Shown here piece by piece: positions 41,268 to 50,447 of a DNA stretch of 64,000 bases. Every line of letters begins with the position of its first letter. The first letter of the stretch is position 1. A program made the position numbers and the translations under genes. Below the pieces are notes generated by a model. That model was not told where the DNA came from. It saw only the letters and a list, made by a program, of their open reading frames with translations, and did no database searches. Source of the stretch: DATJOJ01 sp035507035 (GTDB lineage: Bacteria > Acidobacteriota > Terriglobia > Terriglobales > Acidobacteriaceae). The stretch is from positions 1-64,000 of the forward strand of contig DATJOJ010000003.1 of the NCBI GenBank assembly GCA_035507035.1. The letters run 5' to 3'.

Positions 41268-41980
41268 TCTTCGCCCTCGGCATTCTCGCGGGGATGGGTA
41301 AAGATGTAACCGACGCCGCGAACGGTTTTGATGTGGCCACCGCCGTTCTCGGAGTCTCCGAGTTTGCGCCGAACTTTGCTCACATGCATATCGATGCTGC
41401 GATCAAAGGGAGAGAACTTGCGGCTCAGCACCTCATCTACCAGACGCTCACGAGTCACGACGTGGCCGGCTTCGCGAAGCAAAACATGTAACAGGTTAAA
41501 CTCCACCGAAGTGAGCTCAACCGATTCACCGCGATGATGCACGGTGCGAGTGGCGGGATCGAGTTCGACCTCGCCGACGCGCACAATATCGGGCATTCCC
41601 TCGCCGGGTTTACCGGTGCTTTGGGTGCGGCGAAGAATAGCGCGAATTCGAGCTACCAGCTCGCGAGGATTGAAAGGCTTAGGTAGATAATCGTCGGCGC
41701 CAATCTCCAAGCCAACGATGCGGTCAACGTCTTCGCCGCGCGCGGTCAACAACAGGACCGGAAGTTTAGAAGTGTTGCGGATGCGGCGCAGAACATCGAA
41801 GCCGTTCATGCCGGGCAACATTACATCAAGAACGGCGAGCAAATGATCGCCGCTAAGAGCGCGTTCCAATCCGCGATTTCCGTCGTACACTGTCTCGATC
41901 TGAAAACCCTCCGGTTCGAGATACTCGCTGACTAAGCCGCAGAGCTCCACATCGTCGTCGATAACCAGAATTCGATCCAT
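41264..41980 (-). CDS. OmpR/CpxR-family response regulator
   Basis: 238 aa from ATG 41980 (MDRILVIDDD); ATG 41989 is an alternative. Receiver domain: DDD acidic pocket, phospho-Asp in LLAVLDVMLPGMNGFD, Lys in YLPKPFNPRELVARI. C-terminal winged helix (EVELDPATRTVHHRGESVELTSVEFNLLHVLLREAGHVVTRERLVDEVL... SIDMHVSKVRRKLG, VRGVGYIF). Overlaps the kinase gene. Its likely operator, a GTAAA-N5-GTAAA box, lies 74 bp upstream. Confidence 0.93.
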   Translation of the reverse strand: MDRILVIDDDVELCGLVSEYLEPEGFQIETVYDGNRGLERALSGDHLLAVLDVMLPGMNGFDVLRRIRNTSKLPVLLLTARGEDVDRIVGLEIGADDYLPKPFNPRELVARIRAILRRTQSTGKPGEGMPDIVRVGEVELDPATRTVHHRGESVELTSVEFNLLHVLLREAGHVVTRERLVDEVLSRKFSPFDRSIDMHVSKVRRKLGDSENGGGHIKTVRGVGYIFTHPRENAEGEE

Positions 41981-42021
41981 TTTCCTCATATCAGTTTACC
42001 GACAAGCTGCTCAGACAAGGC

Positions 42022-42036
42022 GTAAAGAATTGTCAA
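42022..42036 (+). promoter_or_regulatory. Near-consensus CpxR-type box
   Basis: GTAAA-GAATT-GTCAA: one mismatch to GTAAA-N5-GTAAA. Sits close to the response-regulator start, fitting autoregulation. Confidence 0.4.
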
Positions 42037-42053
42037 AAAAGGGACTTGCGCCC

Positions 42054-42068
42054 TTTACAAAAATTTAC
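42054..42068 (-). promoter_or_regulatory. Consensus CpxR box
   Basis: TTTAC-AAAAA-TTTAC on the plus strand, i.e. GTAAA-N5-GTAAA on the minus strand, the E. coli CpxR consensus. A further TTTAC at 42085-42089 is offset by 21 bp (two turns). Lies between the divergent regulator operon and the Spy/CpxP-like gene. Confidence 0.65.
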
Positions 42069-42172
42069 TCCGGTTGACCGACTCTTTACCACTGTTTCTT
42101 GAATAAAGTGTTCTTATCAGAGAAAGCAAAACCGAGAGTTTCCCTGGCGGGGAGACGAGAACAGGAGAGTTT

Positions 42173-42664
42173 ATGAAGAGCAGCAAGATTTCAGTTTTTA
42201 TCGTGGCGCTAGCCATGACGATGGGTGTGGCGGCATTCGCGCAGGACGCGGCGGCGCCACCTCCGGGCCACATGCACGGGCACCCTGGGTTTGGCGAGAT
42301 GTTGCCTTTCCGTGCGGTTGGTCTAACCGAAGCGCAACAGACACAGATCAAGCAGCTTTATGAGAACGCAAAGCCGACCATGAAGCCGATATTCCAGCAG
42401 CTTCATCAGAATCATGAAGCGATGATTCAGCTCATTACCAGCGGCACCTTTGATCAGGCGAAGGCGCAGGCGTTGGCCGGGCAATCGTCATCGCTGATGT
42501 CGCAGCTGGCGGTTCAGCATGCATCGATCGCGGCTCAGGCCTATCAACTTCTGACGCCGGACCAGAAAACAAAGTTGGCCGAGGTGATCGCGCAGCGCGA
42601 ACAGAGGTTCCAACAGCACATGCAGCAGGAGCAGGCGGAAGCACCGGCAGAACCCACTGAGTAA
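42173..42664 (+). CDS. Spy/CpxP-family periplasmic protein
   Basis: 163 aa, Shine-Dalgarno AGGAGAG. Signal peptide (SVFIVALAMTMGVAAFAQ), His-rich start (GHMHGHPGF), then an all-helical region with two LTxxQ motifs (LTEAQQTQIKQLY, LTPDQKTKLAEV) that define the family. Spy is a periplasmic chaperone and CpxP inhibits CpxA. The divergent position from the histidine kinase operon matches cpxP-cpxRA in enterobacteria. Confidence 0.88.
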   Translation: MKSSKISVFIVALAMTMGVAAFAQDAAAPPPGHMHGHPGFGEMLPFRAVGLTEAQQTQIKQLYENAKPTMKPIFQQLHQNHEAMIQLITSGTFDQAKAQALAGQSSSLMSQLAVQHASIAAQAYQLLTPDQKTKLAEVIAQREQRFQQHMQQEQAEAPAEPTE

Positions 42665-42787
42665 TCGAAGATGAGGGGCATGGGGAGGGGTTGCTGGTGT
42701 GACAGCTCCTCCCCGCGGCTTTTGAGTAATTTTTGCAAGATCAGAAAGGCGGATCTCGTGGCGAGTAGGGCCTTACCAAAGAGCGTT

Positions 42788-43009
42788 ATGTCGGAAAACG
42801 TCGTGGACGTAATCGCAAGCGAGTTGGCTCGCGGCGTGGAACGAGCAGTGGACTGCTGGATGTCTCAGATCGAGCATGTGCTCACCGATGCACATCTGAC
42901 ATCCCTTGGCCGGCTCAATGCGGTGAGTGATATCTTGCAGAGCTATAAGTCACTGACGGGAAAGATGCATTTAGTGGGGCGGAAAGATTCGGTTGGACAT
43001 GGACTTTGA
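42788..43009 (+). CDS. Small hypothetical protein
   Basis: 73 aa from ATG 42788 (MSENVVDVIASELARGVERAVDCWMSQIEHVLTD...). Mostly amphipathic helix with a basic end (GKMHLVGRKDSVGHGL). Not recognised. Its end overlaps the next small membrane ORF by 11 nt. Confidence 0.5.
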   Translation: MSENVVDVIASELARGVERAVDCWMSQIEHVLTDAHLTSLGRLNAVSDILQSYKSLTGKMHLVGRKDSVGHGL

Positions 43010-43115
43010 ACAGCTTTATTCGTACTTGATTTACGCCACCTGGCTATTTTTGGGCGGCTGGGTGGGTTTGCTGGTCGCGGCATCCCTGGCGGCTTTTGGG
43101 CGCGAAAAGAGCTAG
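42999..43115 (+). CDS. Small single-span membrane protein
   Basis: 38 aa: MDFEQLYSYLIYATWLFLGG then a continuing hydrophobic span (WVGLLVAASLAAF) and GREKS tail. Acidic N-terminus and basic C-terminus suggest an N-out/C-in span. Overlaps the preceding gene, so probably co-translated. Too short for family assignment. Confidence 0.45.
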   Translation: MDFEQLYSYLIYATWLFLGGWVGLLVAASLAAFGREKS

Positions 43116-43205
43116 AGTTCGATTCGTCTTGCTGGCGGCGCAGTAGCTGCATCTGCACTCGGAAAGTGAAGCCGGGGCTGGTAGAATCGCATCTACACAA
43201 AGCTG

Positions 43206-44975
43206 ATGCTGCCCAAAAGCTTGCGCCCTCTGCTTCCCTACCTGAAGAAATACCGCTGGGGCTACCTGGCGGGAACGCTGTGCGTTTTCCTAACTAACGG
43301 AATCTGGGTTCTCTTTCCACAGGTCATCCGGCACGCGGTCGATGATCTTACAGGCTATACGGAAGCACATCGCCCACTTCATCATAGCCTGCTCACCTAC
43401 GCGCTGCTTCTGTTGGCCATCGCGTGTGTCAAAGGAATTTTTCAGTTTCTCACCCGTTGGATTGTCATTGGGATGTCGCGCGATATTGAATTCGATTTGC
43501 GCAATGACCTGTTTAAACACCTGGAAAGTCTGTCTTATTCCTATTACCAGCGGACGCGCACGGGCGACATTATGGCGCGAGCGACCAATGACCTGAATGC
43601 GGTGCGCATGTTGCTTGGCCCGGCAATCATGTATTCCGCCAACACGATTGTGTTCACCGCGGGGGCATTGGCTTTCATGTTGTCGATCAGCCCCAAGCTT
43701 ACGATCTATGCATTTTTGCCGCTGCCGGTAGTGAGCATCACAATCCAGTATTTCGGAAAACAGATTCATGAGCGCTTCGAGAAGATCCAGGCGATGTTTT
43801 CTGAGATCTCGGCGCGGGCGCAGGAGAACTTTTCCGGGGCGAGGGTGGTACGCGCTTACGTGCAGGAAGAGGCGGAAATTGCCTCGTTTGAAGCCTCGAA
43901 TCGTGAGTACATTGGACGCAGCCTGACGCTGGTCCGGCTGATGGGCATGCTGTGGCCGACGCTGGAGGTAATGCTGGGATTCGCTATCGTGCTGGTCTTG
44001 TGGCTGGGTGGGCGAGAAGTGCTGCAAGGCCGCATTACGGTTGGAGATTTTGTCGCGTTCAATACCTACATGGTGCAACTTACCTGGCCGGTGATTGCAC
44101 TTGGCTGGGTCATTAATATTTTCCAACGCGGAACGGCATCGATGGGGCGCATCAACGAGATTTTAATTGAGAAGCCAGAGATTGCCGATAGCGAGGAGGT
44201 CGTGCGCAAGGGCACGCCTGAGGCCGAAATCGAAGGCGGGATCGAATTTCGCAATTTGAATTTTGCTTATAACGGAACGCCGGTGCTGCACGATATCAAT
44301 TTGCGGATCCCAGCGGGAAGCAGCCTGGCGATTGTCGGCCCAACGGGATCAGGAAAGACAACCCTGGTCGATCTGATCCCTCGCATCTACGACGCCGCAC
44401 CCGGAACGGTGCTGATTGATGGCCGACCAATTCGCGAATATCCTGTAGCTTTTCTGCGACGAAACATCGGATTTGTTCCGCAGGAGACATTTCTGTTCAG
44501 CGAAACCGTGCGGGAGAACATCGCATTTGGGGTAAAAGATGCCTCTGATAAGCAGGTGACGGCAGCGGCGGAGGCCGCGAATATCGCGGAAGACATCGAT
44601 AGTTTTCCCGAGCGCTATCAAACCATCGTTGGAGAACGCGGGATAACGCTATCGGGCGGACAGAAGCAACGCACCGCGATTGCGCGCGCCTTGCTTCGCA
44701 ATCCGCGGATTCTGATCCTGGATGACGCGCTGTCGAGCGTCGATACGCACACGGAAGACAAAATTTTGAATTATCTGCGCGAACTGATGCGAGGCCGCAC
44801 TACAATCTTCATCTCGCACCGGGTTTCTACCGTGCGGAACGCCGACCGCATAGCCGTTCTTCATGGAGGACGTATCGTCGAGCTTGGTACGCATGAGGAA
44901 CTGTTGGAAAAGAACGGTTACTACACCGATCTTTACAACAAACAACTGCTCGAAGAAGAACTGGCCGAGGTCTAA
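43206..44975 (+). CDS. ABC exporter, permease-ATPase half transporter (MsbA/MDR-like)
   Basis: 589 aa. Six membrane helices (~1-310; start LLPYLKKYRWGYLAGTLCVFLTNG) fused to an ATPase: Walker A GPTGSGKTTL, Q-loop FVPQETFLFS, signature LSGGQKQR, Walker B ILILDDALSSVD, and the switch His in FISHRVSTV. Type IV exporter acting as a homo- or heterodimer. Substrate could be lipid or drug; no partner is adjacent. Confidence 0.93.
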   Translation: MLPKSLRPLLPYLKKYRWGYLAGTLCVFLTNGIWVLFPQVIRHAVDDLTGYTEAHRPLHHSLLTYALLLLAIACVKGIFQFLTRWIVIGMSRDIEFDLRNDLFKHLESLSYSYYQRTRTGDIMARATNDLNAVRMLLGPAIMYSANTIVFTAGALAFMLSISPKLTIYAFLPLPVVSITIQYFGKQIHERFEKIQAMFSEISARAQENFSGARVVRAYVQEEAEIASFEASNREYIGRSLTLVRLMGMLWPTLEVMLGFAIVLVLWLGGREVLQGRITVGDFVAFNTYMVQLTWPVIALGWVINIFQRGTASMGRINEILIEKPEIADSEEVVRKGTPEAEIEGGIEFRNLNFAYNGTPVLHDINLRIPAGSSLAIVGPTGSGKTTLVDLIPRIYDAAPGTVLIDGRPIREYPVAFLRRNIGFVPQETFLFSETVRENIAFGVKDASDKQVTAAAEAANIAEDIDSFPERYQTIVGERGITLSGGQKQRTAIARALLRNPRILILDDALSSVDTHTEDKILNYLRELMRGRTTIFISHRVSTVRNADRIAVLHGGRIVELGTHEELLEKNGYYTDLYNKQLLEEELAEV

Positions 44976-45040
44976 CCGGCAGTTGTCAACAATCGTTGAC
45001 AATCGGACGCGCGGCGCGTGCCACAATTTTCCTTTCCATC

Positions 45041-45715
45041 ATGAAGCGCAGGGTCACTCCCGAGCTGCTCGACACCGATTCCGGCACATCCCAGGAAATC
45101 GCGGATTCGCTTCAGGATTTGCGACAAATCAATCGCAGGTTCGGCGGTGTGGCGACGACTCAGGCGTTGCTTGAGCATGTAGCGAAAGAGCGAGGGCTGA
45201 AATCGCTTTCGCTGCTCGAAGTGGCCGCGGGCGCGAGTGAAGTACCGGCATTGGTTCGGCCAAGACTTCTGAAACAAGGAGTCCAAATCGAAGTCACGTT
45301 ATTGGACCGGCGGGCGTCACACTTTGGCGATGGATCGACAAATGGGACACGGGTGGTTGCCGGCGACGCGCTGGCTCTTCCTTTTTCTGACAGCAGTTTC
45401 GACGTTGTTTGTTCCAATCTTTTTGTGCATCACATGGCGCCGCAGGAAGTAATCCGGCTTGTGAATGAAAGCTTGCGGGTGGCGCGGGTGGCAGTACTCA
45501 TCAACGATCTGATTCGGCATCCAATCCATCTAGCGCTGGTTCACGCGGGGCGGCCGCTGTATCGCAGCCGGGTTACGCGGCACGACGCACCCGCCTCTGT
45601 CTGGCAGGCGTACACGAAGAAAGAGATGCTCGATCTGATCAAGAAGACGAACGCGACAAGAGTCGAGATGACCCAACATTTTCTGTTTCGCATGGGCGTG
45701 GTGATTTGGAGATGA
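45041..45715 (+). CDS. Class I SAM-dependent methyltransferase
   Basis: 224 aa from ATG 45041. Motif I SLLEVAAGASEVPAL, acidic loop VTLLDRRASHF, GDALALPFSDSSFDVVCSNLFVHHMAPQEVIRLVNESLRVARVAVLINDL. The last part is the Methyltransf_11 pattern. The stop overlaps the next gene as ATGA. Such methyltransferase/FAD-oxidoreductase pairs accompany type III polyketide synthases in other bacteria; none is present here. Confidence 0.85.
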   Translation: MKRRVTPELLDTDSGTSQEIADSLQDLRQINRRFGGVATTQALLEHVAKERGLKSLSLLEVAAGASEVPALVRPRLLKQGVQIEVTLLDRRASHFGDGSTNGTRVVAGDALALPFSDSSFDVVCSNLFVHHMAPQEVIRLVNESLRVARVAVLINDLIRHPIHLALVHAGRPLYRSRVTRHDAPASVWQAYTKKEMLDLIKKTNATRVEMTQHFLFRMGVVIWR

Positions 45716-46794
45716 GGACGGCTGACTTAATCGTCATCGGAGGCGGACCGGCGGGAACCGCGGCAGCTATCACGGCCGCGCGAGGCGGTGCGCGAGTGAT
45801 GCTGCTCGAAGCCGGGCGTTTACCCAGACATAAAGTTTGCGGGGAGTTCGTTTCTTCTGAATCGCTGGAACTTCTGAGCGAGTTGCTGGATAGGAATCGT
45901 CGAAGTCTGTTGAGCGACGCTGCGCGTGTTTCCAGGTCGCGGCTGTTCGTGGATGGGCGCGAGTTGTCGGCGGAGATCAGCCCTGCGGCGGCGAGCATTG
46001 CGAGATTCGATTTGGACCTCGCGCTGTTCGAATCGGCGAAGAGTTCGGGCGTTGAAGCGGTGCAGCTAACGCGAGTTCTCGAAGTGCGCAATGGCAAGCC
46101 GTCTACGGTTCGCACCTCTGCAGGCGAGATCGAGGCTGGCGTGGTCGTGAATGCTTCAGGGCGGTGGTCGAATCTTCATGGTGGGAGCCTGGCCAATCAC
46201 AAAGGCTCCGAAAAGTGGATTGGCCTGAAAGCACATTTCACGGAGGCGTCGCCGCCGTTGTCTGTGGACCTGTATTTCTTTTCTGGAGGTTATTGTGGCG
46301 TGCAGCCGGTCGGTCCGCAGCGGGTGAATGCGTGTGCGATGGTTCGGGCGGATGCCGCCAGTTCGCTGGCGGAGGTGTTTGAGTTGCACCCCGCGTTGTG
46401 CGAGCGCAGCCGACATTGGCGGATGGTAACGAATCCCATCAGCGTGGCACCGCTCCGGTTCGGGACGCCGCAACCGGTGGGCGATGGGGTGATCAACGTA
46501 GGGGATGCAGCAGGATTTGTCGACCCGTTCATCGGGGATGGAATTTCGCTGGCGTTGCGGAGTGGAGCATTGGCAGCCGAATGCTTAGCTGGATGTCTTA
46601 ATGGGACGATTTCCCAAGAAGATGCTGCAAGGCGATACGCGGGTGCTTATGAAGCGAGGTTTGGCACGGTGTTTCGATCGTCTGCACGGTTAAGACGTGC
46701 GCTGGTGCTACCGAAGTCGGTAAGAATGCCGATCCTGGCTGTTTTGCAGAAAAGTCCTGCCATCACCAACTACCTGGTGAGAATGACACGATAG
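45712..46794 (+). CDS. FAD-dependent oxidoreductase (geranylgeranyl-reductase-like)
   Basis: 360 aa from ATG 45712, coupled (ATGA) to the methyltransferase. FAD-binding GGGPAGTAAAITAARGGARVMLLEAGRLPRHKVCGEFVS (GxGxxG and the CGE motif of the GGR/monooxygenase group), later INVGDAAGFVDPFIGDGISLALRSG (GD motif). Likely reduces or hydroxylates a lipid or polyketide substrate made with the upstream methyltransferase. Confidence 0.85.
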   Translation: MRTADLIVIGGGPAGTAAAITAARGGARVMLLEAGRLPRHKVCGEFVSSESLELLSELLDRNRRSLLSDAARVSRSRLFVDGRELSAEISPAAASIARFDLDLALFESAKSSGVEAVQLTRVLEVRNGKPSTVRTSAGEIEAGVVVNASGRWSNLHGGSLANHKGSEKWIGLKAHFTEASPPLSVDLYFFSGGYCGVQPVGPQRVNACAMVRADAASSLAEVFELHPALCERSRHWRMVTNPISVAPLRFGTPQPVGDGVINVGDAAGFVDPFIGDGISLALRSGALAAECLAGCLNGTISQEDAARRYAGAYEARFGTVFRSSARLRRALVLPKSVRMPILAVLQKSPAITNYLVRMTR

Positions 46795-46866
46795 AAAGCG
46801 TTAACAGCAAATTCCCCGTCGCTGCGCTCCTCGGAATGGCAAGGTCAGTGGGCCGCGAAGAGTGGG

Positions 46867-47592
46867 TTATCGAACAACCAGCACTTCGCGAATGTTATCG
46901 CGGGTGAGGAAGAACTTGATGGAAGCGAAGTCGCGGAAGAGATTTTCGATGTGGCGATTGTTGAAGACGCGCTGAAGGCGGAAACCACCGTGATTGACCG
47001 ACTGTCCGACGGCTGACGGTCCCTTGCGGGCGTCGCGACGCATCTCGATATCGCTCATTTCGAGGGTGTCCTGATCGACGATGTGATAGCGGTAGCAGGG
47101 GGAATCGGGGCCGGCTTCATGGGTATGAAAGAAGGCCAACAGTAGCCCACCGGGACGCAAGGTGGACCAAAGGCGAGCGATCACCGGCTTCACCAAAGAT
47201 TCGTCGAGATAATCGGCCAGATTCCAGCACAGGATAACGTCAAACTGACCGTTGGGGTAGGTAAGATTGTCGGTCAGGAAACGCTTGCAATCGATTGCTG
47301 CCTTTCCATTTTCATCTTTGGCGATGAGGGCTGGGTCGGTAGAAGCAGCTAGAAGATCCTCGCTATAGATTTTCTGCCCACGTTCGGTGAAATAACGAAT
47401 ATTCGAGGCGGAGGTGGCGCCGAGGTCGAGAATGCACATCGGCTCGTCCTGGCGGAAATGACGTGCCAACTCACCGAGACCGCTGGAGCGGCGAGTAAGA
47501 CGATGCTTGCCTGATCCCGAACTGGTATGGTGTTCGGGACCGGATGGCGAACCACGAAAGAGTTTCATGAAACTTTGTGCTACCGTGGCCAT
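46867..47592 (-). CDS. SAM-dependent methyltransferase-like protein
   Basis: 241 aa. Motif I CILDLGATSASNIRYFTERG, motif II YSEDLLAA, then FDVILCWNLADYLDESLVKPVIARLWSTLRPGGLLLAFFHT, a clear Rossmann methyltransferase pattern. The Ser/Gly-rich N-terminus is probably flexible. It is followed downstream by no partner gene; upstream on the same strand is bactofilin. Substrate unknown. Confidence 0.75.
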   Translation of the reverse strand: MATVAQSFMKLFRGSPSGPEHHTSSGSGKHRLTRRSSGLGELARHFRQDEPMCILDLGATSASNIRYFTERGQKIYSEDLLAASTDPALIAKDENGKAAIDCKRFLTDNLTYPNGQFDVILCWNLADYLDESLVKPVIARLWSTLRPGGLLLAFFHTHEAGPDSPCYRYHIVDQDTLEMSDIEMRRDARKGPSAVGQSVNHGGFRLQRVFNNRHIENLFRDFASIKFFLTRDNIREVLVVR

Positions 47593-47688
47593 GATTGCCT
47601 GATTCTGGCGTCCGGCTCAAAGCGGTGCATCACAATTCTACCCTGAAAGTAATATCGTGAGCTTGAGCCCTGAGCCGCAAGAAACCTT

Positions 47689-48177
47689 CTACAGCTTCGT
47701 TACTGGAGTACTAGCGCTTGCTCCCAACGGAGAACTCGCGGCTCTAGGAGCGGTGATGTTCGCTACTGGAGAGGCGCTCGCCGCCATCTTCTGCTCGGGA
47801 TGAGTCTCCGGTCTTGCCTGAGTTGAAGCCGATTTTGGGGCTTCCCGCTGGACATCGAGCTTGCCCTTGAAGTAAGCGCCGTCTTCGATGGCGATGCGCT
47901 GAGTAAAAATATCGCCGACAGCGACCGCCGACTTCCGCAATTCTGTGCGGTCGCTGGCGCGGATGTCGCCTTCCAGCTTGCCTTGGACGACTACGCCCTT
48001 GGCGTTGATCGTGGCGCGAACGTTGCCATTGGGACCGATCACAAGGTTATTGCCTTGCAGTTCGATGGTTCCCTCCACCACACCGTCTACGTATAAGTCT
48101 TCGCTACCGGAAAGCTGCCCTTTGATGATGACCGACTTCCCAATGTGTGCGAATTCTCCTGACCTAGGCGCGTCCAT
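47689..48177 (-). CDS. Bactofilin (polymer-forming cytoskeletal protein)
   Basis: 162 aa, Shine-Dalgarno GGAAGGAG. Central right-handed beta-helix (~10-110): SVIIKGQLSGSEDLYVDGVVEGTIELQGNNLVIGPNGNVRATINAKGVVVQGKLEGDI. Flanked by an Ala/Ser/Pro-rich C-tail. Bactofilins form nucleotide-free filaments for morphogenesis and chromosome organisation. Confidence 0.93.
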   Translation of the reverse strand: MDAPRSGEFAHIGKSVIIKGQLSGSEDLYVDGVVEGTIELQGNNLVIGPNGNVRATINAKGVVVQGKLEGDIRASDRTELRKSAVAVGDIFTQRIAIEDGAYFKGKLDVQREAPKSASTQARPETHPEQKMAASASPVANITAPRAASSPLGASASTPVTKL

Positions 48178-48360
48178 AATGACTATCTCCTTCCAACGGC
48201 GGCATACCGGCGCGAATACCGGATTCTAACCCATTTGGTGGCTTCGGGAATACTTTGATGAGAGAAAAATACAGGATTCCCACTAGAATTGTTATTGAGA
48301 AGTGGTGTACCCGCCGGTACAGGTGTACGGAGGCGGTAGATTCGCATCTTAACGATAGCT

Positions 48361-49275
48361 ATGAACAGGGCTCGCTCATTTCGAGCATTCGCGATTACTC
48401 TGGCGACCGCAACTTTGGTCGGAGGGTCTACATTTACATTCGGGCAAGCGCCCAAAGAATCGCCGCAACAGTGCGTCCGCGAGACGGTGAAGAACGAGAA
48501 CCAGGCCACCAATAACGGCATGAAGCTCATGTTTGTGGACCGGAAGGAAACGCCACACGGATCGCAAACCAAGTTGATGGTCGAGACCACTCAAGCAACG
48601 GCAGGAATGTTGATCGCTGTTGATGGAAAGCCTCTCACCCCGGAGCAGCGCCGTGCAGAAGACGCACGGCTTACAGCACTGGCGAACAACCCCGAGGAAC
48701 TGAAGAAGAAAGCGAAGGCTGAAAAAGAGGATGGGCGGCGGACTGCACGCATGGTGCAGGCTTTTCCCGATGCGTTCATCTTCGAGTACGACGGAACCCA
48801 GCCAGGATCTCCCGGAATTGGGAAAACCGGGGATGAACTAATGCGACTCAAATTTCGTCCCAATCCCAACTATTCGCCGCCAACCCACACCGAGATGGTG
48901 CTGACCGGGATGCAAGGATACGTTTTGATCGATATCAATCAACATCGAATCGCCAAGATCGATGGGACCCTTTTCAAAGACGTGGCCTTTGGATGGGGGA
49001 TTTTGGGAAAGCTGGATAAAGGTGGCCGCTTTGTGGTGGAACAGGCCAACGTCGCCGGCAACGATTGGGAAGTGACGCGCATGAATTTATCGTTCACCGG
49101 GAAGGAACTTCTTTTTAAGTCGATTAATCTCCAAGTGCACGAAGCCTTGACCGATTTCCGCCCAGCGCCGTCGAATCTGACGTTTGCTCAAGGCGTGGAA
49201 CTGCTGCGAAAACAGAGCACAGAAGTGGCCGAAAACCGTCCGGATAAAGACGAAGTCAAGGTCGATACCAAATAG
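48361..49275 (+). CDS. Secreted hypothetical protein
   Basis: 304 aa. Signal peptide (RAFAITLATATLVGGSTFTFG), then a Lys/Glu-rich helical segment (NPEELKKKAKAEKEDGRR) and a beta-rich half (FEYDGTQPGSPGIGKTGDELMRLKFRPNPNYSPPTHTEMVLTGMQGYVLIDINQHRIAKIDGTLFKDVAFGWGILGKLDKGGRFVVEQ). Resembles widespread acidobacterial secreted proteins of unknown role. Confidence 0.65.
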   Translation: MNRARSFRAFAITLATATLVGGSTFTFGQAPKESPQQCVRETVKNENQATNNGMKLMFVDRKETPHGSQTKLMVETTQATAGMLIAVDGKPLTPEQRRAEDARLTALANNPEELKKKAKAEKEDGRRTARMVQAFPDAFIFEYDGTQPGSPGIGKTGDELMRLKFRPNPNYSPPTHTEMVLTGMQGYVLIDINQHRIAKIDGTLFKDVAFGWGILGKLDKGGRFVVEQANVAGNDWEVTRMNLSFTGKELLFKSINLQVHEALTDFRPAPSNLTFAQGVELLRKQSTEVAENRPDKDEVKVDTK

Positions 49276-49287
49276 ATTGTGGTTGCG

Positions 49288-50403
49288 CTATTTTCCAGCT
49301 CGGAGGGTTTCCTTCCGCACGGTTAGCTTTTCAACCAAATCCTCGCGTACGCGATAGCCGAGGCCGATATCGTCGCGGACAATGATGGTGCCTTGCGGCG
49401 TCACTTCGACTTCCGGCTCAATCACATCTTCTTTCCAGTAGCGCTTGGATGCGGAGACATCTCCGGGAAGAATGAAGTCATGTAACGTGGAAAGCGCGAT
49501 ATTGTGGGCGCGGCCAATTCCGGACTCTAGCATCCCGCCGCACCAAACGGGAATCTTGCGCGATGCGCAGAGGTCATGAATTTTCTTTGCTTCGGTGAAG
49601 CCGCCGACTCTTCCCACTTTGATGTTGATAATGCGGCAGGCGCCAGAACCAATGGCCTCGGCGGCATCGCGAACGTGGTGAATCGATTCGTCGAGGCAGA
49701 TGGCGGTTCGCAACTGGGGTTGAAGCTGGGAATGGTTATAAATGTCATCGTCCCAGAGCGGCTGCTCGATCATCAGCAGGTTGAACTGGTCGAATTTCTG
49801 CAGGTGTTCGACTTCTTCGAGCTTGTAGGCGGAATTGGCATCGCAGCTGAGAACGATGTCGGACCAACGCGAGCGGATGCGTTCGAGAACCTTCAGGTCC
49901 CAGCCGGGTTTGACTTTGACTTTGATGCGGCGGTAACCGGCAGAAAGTTCGACTTGAATTTTGTCGAGCAATTGCTCAATCGAATCTTGAATGCCGATAG
50001 AGACACCACACGGGATTTCGCGCAATGTGCCGCCGAGAAGTTTCCACAAGGGCATGTGCTTCTGAACCGCCTCGGCGTGCCAGATAGCGTTTTCAAGAGC
50101 GGCTTTCGCCATGCGGTGACCGCGAACTTTGGCCATCAAGGCCGCGCTTTCTGCGGCAGTGGAAAGTAGATGGCCGAGGATTGCGGGCGCGAGAAAATGC
50201 TTGATGGTAGGCCAGGCACTGTCGATCCATTCGGAACTGTAGAAGGGTGATTCACTGGCCACGCACTCGCCCCAGCCGGCGATGCCATCTGCATCAACGC
50301 TGACCAGCAAGATCCGGCGAGTGTAGGTACGGCCAAAGCTGGTTTCGAAAAAATGTACCAGCGGTACTTCCAGTTCGCGCAGCGTGATGGCGTCGATTTT
50401 CAT
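49288..50403 (-). CDS. menC: o-Succinylbenzoate synthase / enolase-superfamily (MenC-like)
   Basis: 371 aa from ATG 50403. Enolase-superfamily residues: the KVKVKPG (K-x-K) catalytic lysine pair, metal ligands in LSCDANSAY, LLMIEQPLWDDD and ICLDESIHH, and the opposing Lys in INIKVGRVGG. This is the MenC2/N-acylamino-acid racemase branch. In menaquinone synthesis it makes o-succinylbenzoate; racemase activity is the alternative. Downstream end of the mazG-GNAT-menC run. Confidence 0.8.
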   Translation of the reverse strand: MKIDAITLRELEVPLVHFFETSFGRTYTRRILLVSVDADGIAGWGECVASESPFYSSEWIDSAWPTIKHFLAPAILGHLLSTAAESAALMAKVRGHRMAKAALENAIWHAEAVQKHMPLWKLLGGTLREIPCGVSIGIQDSIEQLLDKIQVELSAGYRRIKVKVKPGWDLKVLERIRSRWSDIVLSCDANSAYKLEEVEHLQKFDQFNLLMIEQPLWDDDIYNHSQLQPQLRTAICLDESIHHVRDAAEAIGSGACRIINIKVGRVGGFTEAKKIHDLCASRKIPVWCGGMLESGIGRAHNIALSTLHDFILPGDVSASKRYWKEDVIEPEVEVTPQGTIIVRDDIGLGYRVREDLVEKLTVRKETLRAGK

Positions 50404-50415
50404 TGGCAAACGCTA

Positions 50416-50443
50416 GAACACAGAGGACGCAGGGGACACAGGG
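50416..50443. repeat. CACAGAG-type dispersed repeat, copy 4
   Basis: GAACACAGAGGACGCAGGGGACACAGGG type run between menC and the GNAT gene, same family as in the oxidase operon. Confidence 0.5.
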
Positions 50444-50447
50444 TACC

